In this document: piece by piece, positions 11,337 to 22,939 of the stretch
Layout of the letters: each line of letters begins with the position of its first letter
Numbering within the stretch: position 1 is the first letter of the stretch
Assembly (NCBI GenBank): GCA_942159475.1
Contig: OW804096.1
Coordinates: 18,314,906 to 18,378,905 of the forward strand
Source: Sthenelais limicola
Lineage: Eukaryota > Annelida > Polychaeta > Phyllodocida > Sigalionidae
Reading direction: 5' to 3'
DNA length: 64,000 nucleotides
Program-made: the position numbers and the translations under genes
Notes under the pieces: model-generated
The model's database searches: none
What the model was told of the DNA's origin: nothing
Seen by the model: only the letters and a program-made list of their open reading frames with translations

Positions 11337-11577
11337 ATATATACAAGTTAGTGGCTGAGTGAGTGAGTGAGTGAGTGAGGGATGGATGTCTTCAATATAA
11401 TCTGTAATAATCTTTAGTATGGCTGTATCTATAGATACCTAGCTACCTACCTCTGCTGTATATCATATCTTCCTAGATCTTCCTTGTCTACAATGTGAGG
11501 AATAGACAGGTGTTCACATCAGCCTTTAGTCTCTTACAGTTCAGTAGATGTTGACTATTTCTTCTGTACACTTTCAG

Positions 11578-11736
11578 TTTCTCTTTCTCCCCCTCCCCCA
11601 CCCCCATCTCTGTCTTTCTCTTTCTCCTACTCTCTATCTCTCCCGCATCTCCCTCCTCTGTCTCTGTCTCTGTCTCCCTCTCTCTTCCCCCGCCTTTCCC
11701 CCACTCTCTCCCCTGCCCCTCTCCTCGATACACCAG
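11578..11736 (+). repeat. CT-rich polypyrimidine tract
   Basis: TCTCTCTCC and CCCCCACC units, a short tract with purines on the minus strand. Confidence 0.9.
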
Positions 11737-12062
11737 TCCAAAGATTCTACTAAGTAAAATAGAACATGCAATATTGAGACATGGAAGTTGATTTGATTCA
11801 ATTTTAAATCAAATCATGAAATAATTTGATTAGGAAAAGTAATTTTCAAAAGGCACAGGTAGAAATGTGTATAATATAGTCTAGAGTGAAGAAGAGTGGG
11901 TCATGATACCATTCCGCCATTGCGCAGGCCATGTTTGCGGCAGAGCACACTCTGTCATTTAGTATAAAACATGTTGATGAGAGACGGCGAGTCAAGTAGC
12001 AGGTCAGGCATGTGTAGGTACATGGGTAGGACATCACGCAATAGTTACGCTGGCTGGCTGCT

Positions 12063-12365
12063 AGTGGGGGGGGGGGGGGGGAGGGGGAGAGGTGTGGTGA
12101 GATGGAGAGGTAGAGAGAGAAAGACAGAGGTGGAGAGAGAAAGGGAGAGAGGTGGCGAGAGGGGGAGGTAGAGAGAGAAAGAAGAGGGGGAGAGGAGAGA
12201 GGGAGGAAGGGAGAGCGGGCGAGAGGAGAGAAAGAAGAGGGGGGAGAGAGGAAGAAGAGGGGGAGAGAGGAAGAAGAGGGGGAGAGAGAAAGAAGAGGGG
12301 GAGAGAGGAGGAAGAGAGGGGAAGGGAGAGAGAGGTGTGGCGAGATGGAGAGGTAGAGAGAGACC
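12063..12365 (+). repeat. GA-rich polypurine tract
   Basis: Starts with a poly-G run. Repeated GAGAGAGGAAGAAGAGGGG units lie at 12230-12320. A 24-bp module, GGTGTGGCGAGATGGAGAGG-like, occurs near both ends (12090 and 12333). Confidence 0.92.
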
Positions 12366-12512
12366 GTCTAGATCATTCTTATTTCCTCTACATCATTCAT
12401 TAATTTTTATTATAAATCTTATTATTATTTGATAATTTGATTGAATTAAAATTGAATTAATTTAACTTCCATGTCTGAACATTGCACGCTTTATTTTATC
12501 TAGTAGAATAGA

Positions 12513-13387
12513 CAGAGGGGGGAGAGAGGAGAGAGAAAGAGACAAGGAGGAGGGGAGGGAGGGAGAGGAGGAAGGGAGAGGAGGAAGGGAGACAGATGTA
12601 GGGAGGGAGAGATAGAGGGGATGGAGAGAAAATGAGGTAGGGAGAGAAAGGGGAAAGAAAAGAAAGAAAGGGAGAGGGGAGGGATGGAGAGAGAGAGGGG
12701 ATAGAGAGAGAGTGGGGAGGTAGAGAGGAAGAAAAGAAAAAGGGGTAGGGAGAGACAGGGGAAAGGAAAGAAATAGATAAAAAGGGAGAGGAGAGAGAGG
12801 GAGGGGACAGGAAAGAGGGAAGAGGGGAGGGGACAGGAGGTGAGAAGAAGGATACAGGAGAGAGAGAAGAAGGGAGATGAGAGAGGGTGATCAGGGGGCG
12901 GAAGAGAGGAAGAGGGAGACTGAAGAGGAGGGGTGTGGGGTAGCTAGGGAGGAAGGGAGAGGTGAAACTGGGGAACTATAGAGAAGAAGAAGAAGAAGAA
13001 GAAGAAGAATAGGAAAGGTATAGAGAGCAAGGATAGAAAGAGAAAGGAGAGGATAAGAAGAAGAAAAAGGAAGAAGGAGGAGAGGGAGGGAAAGGTATAG
13101 AGAGCAAGGAAGGAAAGAGAAAGGAGTGGATAAGAAGAAGAAGAAGAAGAAGAAGGAGAGGGAGGGAGGGAAAGGAATAGAGAGAAGAAGAAGAAGAGGG
13201 AGGGAAAGGAATAGATAGGAAAGAAGGAAAGAGAAAGGAGTGGATAAGAAGAAGAAGAAGGAGAAGAAGAAGAAGGAGAAGATGAAGGAGAGGGAGGGAG
13301 GGAAAGGAATAGAGAGAAGAAGAAGAAGAAGAAGAGGGAGGGAAAGGAATAGAGAGGGAAGAAGGAATGAGAAATTAAAGGAGAGAA
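12513..13387 (+). repeat. long GA-rich tract with GAA-rich higher-order repeat
   Basis: About 875 bp of purine. From 12965 onward (GAA)n runs alternate with GGGAGGGAAAGGAATAGAGA-like modules at irregular ~60-110-bp spacing. Long leucine/serine-rich or lysine/arginine-rich frames here are artefacts. Confidence 0.93.
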
Positions 13388-13635
13388 TAATAATATACCA
13401 CCCAGTTCTCACGGAGCTCTCCCAAGTGTGAAACTTGGGGTTAATGAACGTACAAACAGGCTAAGGATATTTTATAAAGATATATAATGTTTTTGCACAA
13501 ATGAGAGAGTGTATGCATGAACTACATTTGTGTCACAACAAGTTATACACGGTCGTACATTGCACACATTGTATGGAGGGGAAAACTGCATTCTCACCTA
13601 TTACGACTATATAACTCTTACCACATTTACTCATA

Positions 13636-14637
13636 ATATTATGACTTATAGGACTGGATTCATCAATATTCTGCTGCTGTTATATGTTTATACAAGGGTT
13701 ACTTATATTATGACTTATAGGACTGGATTCATCAATATTCTGCTGCTGCTATATGTTTATACAAGAGTTACTCATATTATGACTTATAGGACTGGATTCA
13801 TCAATATTCTGCTGCTGTTATATGTTTATACAAGGGTTACTTATATTATGACTTATAGGACTGGATTCATCAATATTCTGCTGCTGTTATATGTTTATAC
13901 AAGAGTTACTCATATTATGACCTATAGGACTGGATTTATCAATATTCTGCTGCTGTTATATGTTTATACAAGTGTTACTCATATTATGACTCATAGGACT
14001 GAATTTATCAATATTCTGCTGCTGTTATATGTTTATACAAGAGTTACTCATATTATGACTTATACTGCTGGTATATTTTTATACAAGAGTTACTCATATT
14101 ATGACTCATAGGACTGGATTCATCAATATTCTGCTGCTGTTATATGTTTATACAAGAGTTACTCATATTATGACGCATAGGACTTGATTTATCCATATTC
14201 TGCTGCTGTTATATGTTTATACAAGAGTTACTCATATCATGACTTATAGGACTGGATTTATCAATATTCTGCTGCTGTTATATGTTTATACAAGAGTTAC
14301 TCATATCATGACTTATAGGACTAGATTTATCAATATTCTGCTGCTGTTATATGTTTATACAAGAGTTACTCATATCATGACTTATAGGACTGGAGTTATC
14401 ACTATTCTGCTGCTGCTATATGTTTATACAAGAGTTACTCATATCATGACTTATAGGACTGGATTTATCAATATTCTGCTGCTGTTATATGTTTATACAA
14501 GAGTTACTCATATCATGACTTATAGGACTGGATTTATCAATATTCTGCTGCTGTTAAATGTTCGTACAAGTGTTACTCATATTATGACTCATAGGACTGG
14601 ATTTATCATTATTCTGCTGCTGTTATATGTTTATACA
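13636..14637 (+). repeat. 69-bp minisatellite, about 14.5 units
   Basis: Unit landmarks are ATTATGACTTATAGGACTGG, ATTCTGCTGCTG, TATATGTTTATACAAG and GTTACTCATA. One unit near 14056-14086 is internally deleted. Because 69 is a multiple of three, a repetitive open frame (GFINILLLLYVYTRVT per unit) survives. Substitutions accumulate without visible codon-position bias, so I read it as non-coding. Confidence 0.93.
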
Positions 14638-14849
14638 CGAATAATAAGTAAAACGATAACGATAAGTAAGCCATCTGATAGAATTTTTTTTTTACAAAAT
14701 ACCATTGTGTAAATGTAAATGTAAAAGTCGAAGTAGAAGTAGTATGTATATTATGGGAAATACTCTGTATTTAAAATTAAAACGCAGTATTGTTTAGCAG
14801 ATTAAAACGTATCACACTGTGAAATTTTCTGACCAAAAATATCTGTTTA

Positions 14850-15142
14850 AAAAACAGTTTAACATAAAAATATTTAGCAACATTTTTATCGAAAATTACA
14901 AGAATGTGTTCACCAATAGCTTAGCTTGTTAAATGATTCATAAAAAACAAATCCACGATGGAAAAGATGGAGGCTTCTGTTATGATACAATGTATAAGAC
15001 ATGGATATTGAGATTTGAGCACCAATGAATATTCCATGCTGAACATAGCATGTTTTCTATAGTTAGGTTTTTTCACTGACATACAAATACCATAATTCCA
15101 AGCGAATCAAGATTCAAGATGACAGACATGCAAATCCCCTAT
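14850..15142 (+). mobile_element. Family D element, left end unclear
   Basis: Matches 36070-36367 and 49020-49287 through TTTAGCAACA, AAATTACAAGAATGT, ATGGATATTGA and GTTTTCTATAG. It ends ATGCAAATCCCCTAT, the reverse complement of the start of the 48956 copy (ATAGGGGAATTTGCATGTC). Confidence 0.7.
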
Positions 15143-15257
15143 TGTACAGTAAGAACTGTTTTGAGCGATCATAATCCGATTAAAAGGTTTACTTTTTACC
15201 ACTTCTGACAGTTTAATGGATGCTTAAGCTGTTCTCTGAGGATTACAAGTCGTATAT

Positions 15258-15492
15258 GGGTCAGATTTTCAGAAAATGTACAATTGGCAGCTGTATACAC
15301 TTAGTAAAATCTGCTAAATTAAGCTGCAATCTTACCAATAGTATGTAAATTCGAGTATATTCAGCATTGCATTGGTTCTAGCAATCTGTTTGGTTAGGTT
15401 GAACTGTATTTAAAACCTGATCTATGCCTTAAATTTGATTTATTTGAGTGGATTGGTGAAGACGAATTGTATATTTTCTGGAGACTTGAACC
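15258..15492 (-). mobile_element. Family A MITE, full length, ATAT target duplication
   Basis: Inverted copy starting GGGTCAGATTTTCAG and ending in the degenerate variant end TGGAGACTTGAACC. ATAT on both sides. Confidence 0.88.
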
Positions 15493-16207
15493 ATATCTCT
15501 ATCTGATTCTGACTTGACTTTCTGTTAAATCTTGTCTTTTATATGGCTTTTGACAGGTTGATGGAGCATCCGCGGGTTTATTTTAATACGCATCTATTTC
15601 GGCTCTGTTATGTCGGCCAAGGGGTTATTATGGATACCATTTCAGAATGAAAACACATAAGTTTCGTTAACTTCAGTTTAAAAGTCGAAGGGTTTTAGTT
15701 TAAAAAAGTCATTTTTCCATAGCAACTGAAAGAATGTGCTTAAAAACACGCCAAAGGATTTTTTTTAAAAAACTAAGAACATAGAAAAAGTTGTTCAACA
15801 ATATAAATAAATACAAAATCCTTAAACGAAAATGAAAAAACCCAAAACATTTATTGGAATTATCATCATGTATCGGCATTTTACTTACTACCTTACATAA
15901 TAGCCTATAAGACAAGAAAATCTATTTAGGATGCCAGAAAATTACATAAAAAGTAAAAGAATTAGCAAGTATTAATCTAAACAACTTCGCTACACACTTC
16001 ATGCTTTAGATCTTAATTTGGTTATATCAACCTATTACTCACTACCTTAGCAACAGATCTATATTTACCTAGTTACAGTGAGGAGCGCCTACTCACGACC
16101 CCGGTACCTCAGAACATGACACTTTCCCGCGCTTTTGCCAAAAGTCGTCTGCTGGATTACTTTCTGGTGTGATGATCATCATCCGCCATCTTTGTGTTAG
16201 CAACCCA
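15493..16207. other. unique AT-rich intergenic DNA
   Basis: No gene recognised. A GTCGTCTGCT motif lies at 16144-16153 within AAAAGTCGTCTGCTGG. Confidence 0.5.
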
Positions 16208-16850
16208 CAATTTGATATCTAGCCAACAACACTCTCTACCTGAACCATCATTCACGATTATGAGAGAATTTTTGTTATTATTTTTTAAGTTTTCAGTTTG
16301 ATTGTATCTGTTGAGTGACCGTTGTTTGATATGTAGCCAACTACACTCTCTACCTGTGGGTCAGATGTTCAGAAAATGTACAATTGGCAGCTGTACACAT
16401 TTAGTAAATTCTGCTAAATTAGGCTGCAATTTGGTCAATACTAGGTAAATTCGAGTATATTCGGCATTGCGTTGATTCTAGCAATCTGTTTGGTTAGGTT
16501 GAACTGTGTTTTGAACTTTATTTTCGTCTGAAATTTGGGTTATTTGAGAGAATTGGTGAAGGTGAATTGTACATTTTCTGAAAATTTGACCCCTAAACCA
16601 TCATTCACGATTCTGAGAGAATTTGTTTTGTATTTTTTATGTTTTCAGTTGGATGGTATCTGTTGAGTGACCGTTGTTTGATATGTAGCCAACCACCCTC
16701 TCTACCTGAACCCATCCATAATTTTATTTTGTCACTTTTGATGGTTTTATTTTGATTGTGAAAGGCCTAATGTTTTGATTTGTAGCCAAATACCCTCTCT
16801 AACTAAAACCATTAGAAAATTGCTTTATTTTTTATTCTATTCATTAATTA
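16208..16850 (+). repeat. 112-bp tandem repeat, ~4 units, interrupted by a MITE
   Basis: The landmark TTTGATATGTAGCCAAC recurs at about 16211, 16325, 16677 and (degenerate) 16774, with CTCTCTACCTGAACC and GTTGAGTGACCGTTG in each unit. Subtracting the 239 bp of MITE plus target duplication, the second spacing is again 112 bp. The last unit is shorter and diverged. Confidence 0.85.
16358..16592 (-). mobile_element. Family A MITE inside the 112-bp tandem repeat
   Basis: The neighbouring repeat unit gives the empty site CTACCTGAACCAT. The filled site reads CTACCTGT, element, CTAAACCAT. This fits duplication of the 4 bp CTGA with one later change in each copy (CTGT and CTAA). Confidence 0.9.
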
Positions 16851-17190
16851 ATTGATTAATTTTATTTGTTGATTGTGTAATGAGTTACAACATCACAACT
16901 CTAAAACAAATGTCTTTAATTTTTTAATATAAAATTTATTCCGTAGTTCAGCTGTCTTAATTGACTAAAAACTATAGGCTTAATCAATTAACAGTCTGTT
17001 TCTTTATTTTCAAGATATTGGGATATCCCTACAAAAAGATAAAATTTACAAAAAAATAAAATCAACAACTTTATTTAATTTTAACGGGAGATTTCTTAAT
17101 ATCCAGTCCAGGCTTAAACCCTCAGACCCTCAGTTCAGAAGTTTGTTTTTTTTTAAATGTTTTTATTGGCCACAAAAGTAGGGAACAAAA
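16851..17190. other. AT-rich intergenic DNA
   Basis: No gene recognised. A T-rich run followed by AAATGTTTTTATTGGCCAC at 17153-17172 could be a degraded poly(A) tail on the minus strand. Confidence 0.4.
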
Positions 17191-17454
17191 CAAACCCTCA
17201 GACCAGATAAGAATGGTTTGTCAGTGATTGGACGCCTACTTCGCTAATCGGTTTCCAAGCCTAGGACTAGGCGTTCTAATGGGAATATAATGACATTTTT
17301 CGGTCTTAATGGAATTATAATGGCACTTTGTGGTTTGAGGCGAGGCGAGGCTTTCCCTCCGTTTGAAGGGACTGTCTCAACTTTGGGCCTAGACTGTTCC
17401 CTTCCTAACAACCTCCCTCAGGTCATTGAACCTACCGTCTTTGGGCCTAGACTG
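17191..17454 (+). mobile_element. Family C element, long subtype
   Basis: Starts CAAACCCTCAGACCAG and has the standard internal blocks. It carries two terminal motifs TTTGGGCCTAGACTG, at ~17382-17396 and 17440-17454, separated by ~40 bp that the 9665 copy also has. Confidence 0.8.
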
Positions 17455-17484
17455 TATCATACAGTTCTAACCACTTGTATACAT

Positions 17485-17718
17485 GGGTCAGATTTTCAGA
17501 AAATGTACAATTCGCCTTCACCATTCCTGTCAAATAAGCCACATTTTAGACAAAAATAAGCTTCAAAATGCAGTTTAACTGAACAGAACTGATACTTTAA
17601 ATCAATGTGATACCAAATATACTCAGATATATCCAGTACTCTTCGTTTTCAAGCCTAATTTAGCAGAATTTCTAAATGTGTAGAACTGCCAATTGTACAT
17701 TTTCTGAAAATCTGACTC
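17485..17718 (+). mobile_element. Family A MITE, full length, ACAT target duplication
   Basis: 234 bp, flanked by ACAT at 17481-17484 and ACAT at 17719-17722. The right terminus has one change (GACTC). Confidence 0.9.
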
Positions 17719-17765
17719 ACATCCATGTTCTGCACACGGTGGCAGCTCTCCTTCCTTCTGTATAT

Positions 17766-18001
17766 GGGTCAGATTTTCAGAAAATGTCAAATTCACCTTC
17801 ACCAATTCTCTCAAATAACCCAAATTTAAGACAAAAATCAGGTTCAAAATAAAGTTCAACATAACCAAACAGACTGTTTGAATCAAGGCAGTACCAAATA
17901 TACCCATATATACCTAATGTTGATGATTTTTTGCAGTCCAATTTAGCAGAATTTACAAAAAAATGTTGATCTGCCAATTGTACATTTTGTGAAAATAACC
18001 C
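17766..18001 (+). mobile_element. Family A MITE, full length, ATAT target duplication
   Basis: 236-bp copy 47 bp downstream of the previous one, same orientation. A 5-bp loss in the right inverted repeat leaves GTGAAAATAACCC. ATAT flanks both sides. Confidence 0.9.
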
Positions 18002-18417
18002 ATATATACCTACCTACCCGCACAAAGACGACAAATTACACATTTCTCTGCCAAGTATTGAGTTTATTGCTCATTTTGTGGTGTACATGTTTGGGTGTGA
18101 GGTATATATTTTGCACATAACACATGTTTTGACATGTCATGTAGTTGTGCTAAACATGGGATCAAGTGCTAGTGTTGAACCTCTGCCAAAACCCAAGTGA
18201 TTTACTCACATGTGTTAATATTGGGTCTCTACGTGCCATCTTGTCGTCAGTGTTGGTACGGAAAGCAGTATTTTTTAAATCTTTCCAAAATTGTAAAATC
18301 ACCTCCAAATTCCACCATTTATAGCGAAATTTCGTCAAAAAATCTTTAAAAATGATGAAGATTTCATCTGTGTTTTCAAATAATAGTTAAATTTAAGAAT
18401 TAAATCTCGCGTTTTAA
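18002..18417. other. unique intergenic DNA
   Basis: No gene or repeat recognised. Confidence 0.5.
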
Positions 18418-19190
18418 AAGAGGAGAGAGACAGGGAGAGAGACAGAGAAGGAGAGAGGGGGAGGGAGGGAGAGATAGTGGGAGGGAGGGAGAGAGGGAGA
18501 GGGAGGGAGACAGAGAGAGAGGAAGGGAGAGAGAAAGAGAGGGAGGGAGTGAGGGGCAGAAACAGACAGCAAAGAAGGAAAAGAGAATCGGAGAGGCCAG
18601 GAGAGCGGGTGAAAGGAGGGATAGGGAGAGGGAGAGAGGCAACAGAGAGACAGAGAGGGTGGGAGGGGGAGAGAGAGAGAGACAGAGGGAGAAAGAGTGG
18701 GAGAGAGAGAGAGACAGAGGGAGAAAGAGTGGGAGAGAGAGAGACAGAGAGAGAGAGAGGAGAGAGAGAGGGGAGAGAGAGAGGGAGAGAAAAGGTAGAG
18801 AGAGAGAGAGGGGGGGAAGAGTGGGAGAGAGAGAGAGACAGAGGGAGAATGAGTGGGAGAGAGAGAGAGACAGAGACAGAGGGAGAAAGAGTGGGAGAGA
18901 GAGAGACAGAGAGAGAGAGGAGAGAGAGAGGGGAGAGAGAGAGGGAGAGAAAAGGTAGAGAGAGAGAGGGGGGAAGAGTGGGAGAGAGAGAGAGAGACAG
19001 AGGGAGAAAGAGTGGCAGAGAGAGAGAGAGACAGAGGGAGAAAGAGAGGGAGAGAGAGAGGAGAGAGAGAGAGAGGGGGGAAAAGGTAGAGAGAGAGAGA
19101 GAGAGAGGGGAAAAGGTAGAGAGAGAGAGGAGAGAGAGAGGAGAGGAGAGAGAGAGGGAGAGAGAGAGGGCGGGGGCAGGAGGTAGCTAG
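18418..19190 (+). repeat. GA-rich tract with AGAGGGAGAAAGAGTGGGAG module
   Basis: About 770 bp of nearly pure purine. A module of ~150-170 bp containing GACAGAGGGAGAAAGAGTGG and GAGAAAAGGTAGAGAG recurs at ~18690-18810 and ~18860-18970, with further fragments to 19130. Very long arginine/glutamate frames are artefacts. Confidence 0.94.
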
Positions 19191-19435
19191 ATATGAGTGA
19201 TGTGTATAATCGAGCAGGTATGAGTGATTTAGTATTACCGTATGTAGGTATGACAGCTGCAGTAGTGTCACGTTACCTCACACAGGCAGAGTGAGGCAGA
19301 GAGTGTCACCACACTCCACATATAGACATATCTACAGCTGCCGTATAGAGCAGGTGTATAATATAGCCATCAGATGGGCAACACTGGAGCATATTGCATC
19401 TCTGGTATCCATCTCTATCAATATGTTGATATGTT

Positions 19436-19876
19436 CTCTCTGTCTCATGCTTTCTGTCTCCCACTCACTCTCCCTCTCACTCTCACTCTTTCTGTTTGTC
19501 TGACTGGCTGTCTCTCTCTGGCTCTCCCTCTGCTCTCTCCCCTCTCCGGCTGTCTCTCTCCCCCTCACTCTGTCCCTCTTTCTTCTCCACCCCTCCTCTC
19601 TCCCTCTGTCTCCCTCTCACTCTTTCTGTCTGTCTGTCTGTCTGTCTATGTCTCTCACTCTTTCCCTTTCTCTCTCTCAGTCACTATCACTTTGTCGGTT
19701 CCTCTCTACCACCCCCTCCTGTCCTCTACCCCCTCCCCTCTCCCCCCCTCCCCTCTCCCCCTCTCCCTCTCCCCCCTCCCCTCTCCCCACTCACTCCCTC
19801 TCTCCCAAAGTTTCTCCTTCTATCTTTTCACCCAATTACCTATTTCTCTCCCCCCCTCTCAATTTCTCCCGCTCAG
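19436..19876 (+). repeat. CT-rich polypyrimidine tract
   Basis: Opposite strand bias to the tract 250 bp upstream. (TCTG)n at about 19625-19648 and CCCTCCCCTCTCCCC units at 19730-19790. Confidence 0.93.
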
Positions 19877-20285
19877 TCAAACAAGCTCAAGTCAAAAAGG
19901 TTACCTAAATGCCCCTTAATAATATAAATCTTCCTCATAAAAAACATATCGACCATTATTTCAGCATTGTTAAGTGACTAACGATGCGCGGAGATATTCT
20001 TCTCAATATTTTGAAGAAAAATAATAACTTTTTTTAAAGGAATGAATTGCCTCTGCGCGTTCGTTTACAGGACCGTGGCATAGAATGATCCTACATCAAA
20101 AAGAGGGACACTCCTTTATTTATTTTCTATCTTTTTATTCCATTAAAGGCTATATATTTTATATTTGTCCCTAAATATTCTTGATAATTCTTGGGAGGGG
20201 TGCTGCCAACCGTCTGAGATTTAGTTAAATTAAATATCTGACTTCATTGAAAACATAGAGGCTTGTGAAGTTGAGTTTTTCACTT
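19877..20285. other. unique AT-rich intergenic DNA
   Basis: No gene recognised. Confidence 0.5.
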
Positions 20286-20365
20286 TTTTTAAAAAATATT
20301 TTTATTGGACTATCTGGGAGCCAACGTTTCGGGCATTACTGTCCTTCCTCAGGGCTAGTCCAGGA
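20286..20365 (-). mobile_element. 3' tail of a retroelement
   Basis: Read on the minus strand: CTGGACTAGCCCTGAGGAAG, then GACAGTAATGCCCGAAACG, then GGCTCCCAGATAGTCCAATA, then A-rich. TGGACTA and TAGTCCA form a stem, and AATAAA precedes the A tail. The GAGGAAGG...CCGAAACGTTGG signature recurs at the 3' ends of many LINE and Penelope-like elements (from memory). The body is absent. Confidence 0.55.
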
Positions 20366-20570
20366 GTTCTTGATAATTATATTCTTGCTAATTTATAATT
20401 ATTCCCTGCTAAATACAGTATATTTCCCCTGATTTTCAAAAATACAACTCATATTTCTGATGGATCAAAGATAAACACAACAGCTGGTGCGTACTTTGTT
20501 GGTTTAGCCCATGCGATGATAAATCTCTCTTTATAATAGCCATGACATATTGTATCTGTCTATATAATAT

Positions 20571-20806
20571 GGGTGAAATCGCCAGAAATTGTACAATTCG
20601 CCTTCACCAATCCTCTCAAATAACCCAGATTTTAGACAAAAACCAGGTTCAAAATACAGTTCAACATAGCCAGACATACTCTTTGAATCAAGGCAATACT
20701 AAATATATTCAAGATACCTGTAGTATTGACCATTTTTCAGTCTATTTTAGCAGAATTTACTAAATGTGTTGATCTGCCACTTGTACATTTTCTGAAGATC
20801 TGACCC
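20571..20806 (+). mobile_element. Family A MITE, full length, ATAT target duplication
   Basis: Variant left end GGGTGAAATCGCCAG and standard right end GAAGATCTGACCC. ATAT on both sides. Confidence 0.9.
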
Positions 20807-21540
20807 ATATATAATACCACTAGTGCATTGAGAATCCGCCTTATTGAATGTCACCGAGTACTTAAAAGATTTAAATAAATTATTTTCTTCATATTCACTT
20901 GGCTTTTGTATTCAGTATATATGCCCCGAGGGAAATTTGTGAAAATTTATATATTTTATGATAATTTTTTTTAGCAGATGTGTTATGATCAACAAGTTAG
21001 TTTTTCTTATCACGAAATCTTCTTTTTCAAATCTTTTATGGTGATTTATCATTTGTATAGATCACTGTTGTACATTATGATCGGAACACATTTTTAGGGG
21101 AAGTTATTTATTCATTCATTAAAGTTATTTATTAAAGTTATTTATTCATTTATTTATTTATTTATCTATTTATCTATTTATTTATTTATAAATCATGACA
21201 AATAATTCAGTTACTGGAATGTTTTACAATAATTGCATGGTAAAAAAAAAAAAAAAAAAAAAAATCGTTAAGAGACTATATTTGTTAATCTGCAGAAAAG
21301 AGGGAATTCAGAGCCTAGTACCATTAGAAAGTTGTTCTAAATAATAATAATTTAAAAAAAAGGGATAAGATTAACCCTCTATCCTTGCTAGGTCAGTTCA
21401 ATTATTTTTTTGTATCATTGGGCAGATTGCAATCATTATAATGGTAGCATACTTTTGATGCAGAGAAGAGACTTCAAACAACTGCAGTTTGTTTCCAATG
21501 TTTTTATTTATTATTTTATTATTTTATTTATTATTTTAAG
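20807..21540. other. AT-rich intergenic DNA with simple repeats
   Basis: Contains (TTTA)n-like sequence at 21110-21190 and a poly-A run at 21241-21264. No gene recognised. Confidence 0.6.
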
Positions 21541-21590
21541 GGCGGATCCTAAATGTGTCTATCGGGACTTCATCAGGGATTTTTCTTTTC
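21500..21590 (-). mobile_element. possible second retroelement 3' tail
   Basis: On the minus strand, CCCTGATGAAGTCCCGATAG is followed by GGATCCGCCC and an A/T-rich tail (AAATAATAAATAAA). The layout is similar to the tail at 20286-20365, but the match is weaker. Confidence 0.3.
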
Positions 21591-21843
21591 ACTATTTGTC
21601 AAACTAGTCTTTAATTGACCCCAAATGGGTGCAGAATATACCAGATAAGAGAATTATTTCTTTTATTTAGGAAGTAATGGGAAACTGAAGGCATTTTGTG
21701 CGTACAAAACCATTTCCTCAGAATAATTGGAAGGAATTATTTCTGTTTTTATATCGAAATCGGTGTCATTACTTCAGATTCAAATTATACCGACAAAATT
21801 GTCACTAAATCATGAGGTAAGACACATGTTGTTTGTTATATAT

Positions 21844-22068
21844 GGGTCAGTTTTTCAGAAAATGTATGATTCACCTTCACCAATCCTCTCAAATAACCTG
21901 CGTTTAACGCAAAATTCAGGTTCAAAATACAGTTCAACATAACCAGACAGATTTTTTGAATGAATACAATACAGAATATACTCAGATATACCTAGTATTT
22001 GTCAATTTTCACTCTAATTTTAGAGATGTGTAGAACTGTAGATTGTCCATTTTCTGAAAATCTGCCCC
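21844..22068 (+). mobile_element. Family A MITE, ATAT target duplication
   Basis: 225 bp with loss of part of the TTTAGCAGAATTT block near the right end. ATAT flanks both sides. Confidence 0.87.
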
Positions 22069-22329
22069 ATATACACTTTTTAATGTATTTATTTATATAA
22101 AATAATAATAATAGCTTTCGTTGATCTGGACGAATAATACTCCAATATATCTTAATCAATATATTTAAATTGGTTGGAAGTTGTTAGGAAGAGGAAATAG
22201 GTATATCAAGTGATGAAAAATAGCTTAATGTGTCCTTCACAAAGTCAGAATCTAGTCGTCAGTTAAAATACATCCAAATAAATCTACCCAGTCCATTAAT
22301 TGGAACCAAAATATCCCGCCTACACTTCC
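22069..22329. other. AT-rich intergenic DNA
   Basis: No gene or repeat recognised. Confidence 0.5.
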
Positions 22330-22408
22330 CAGTCTAGGCCCAAAGATGAGAGAGTCCCTTCAAACTGAGGGAAAGCCTCTTGCCTCAAACCGCAAAACTC
22401 CAAATAAA
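22330..22408 (-). mobile_element. Family C element, terminal fragment
   Basis: Begins CAGTCTAGGCCCAAAGATG and runs through CTCAAACCGCAAAA. Only the last ~80 bp of the family remains. Confidence 0.75.
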
Positions 22409-22511
22409 GGAAATGTTGTGTAGAAATACATACACAGTTTTCCACTTTTTGCTGCATTCCTGAATATGTGAACAGATCTATAGGTGAATGACATATATCA
22501 GTATCAATAAA

Positions 22512-22727
22512 GGCTCAGGTTGTCTAAAAGTGTACAATTGGCAGCTCTACACATTTAGTAAATTCTGCTAAATTCTGCTGAAAATGATGAATACTCGGTA
22601 TATCTGGGTATATTTGGTTTTTGATTGATCAAAAAGGAAATAATATTCAATATTTGTTGAATTTTATTTTGAAGCTAACCTTTCTCTTAGATTCTGAGAG
22701 CATTGGTGAAGGTCAATTATACATTTT
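22512..22727 (-). mobile_element. Family A MITE, degenerate
   Basis: Recognisable by TGTACAATTGGCAGCTCTAC and GCATTGGTGAAGGTCAAT, but both termini are eroded. A partial repeat of the right-end region (TTAAATTTGGTATATTTG) follows to ~22790. Confidence 0.7.
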
Positions 22728-22939
22728 CATTCCGTCTTAAATTTGGTATATTTGAAACGATTAATGAAGGCAAATTACATACCCAGACCCTGTCTATTTG
22801 AGCGATATTAGAGTGATTACCAGTGTATAAATCTATACACCACAGTGACAGCCATCCCCAGTCATTACCCCATTCCCTACAGCCCCCATTGTGACCACCA
22901 TTGTCCTGGTGGTGCACTTTGTCTGGGAGATCTTCTTCT

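Noticed and set aside
18414..19271. Very long leucine/serine-rich minus-strand frame (and arginine/glutamate-rich plus-strand frames)
   Set aside because: They are translations of a GA tract that cannot contain most stop codons. Composition is low complexity in every frame.
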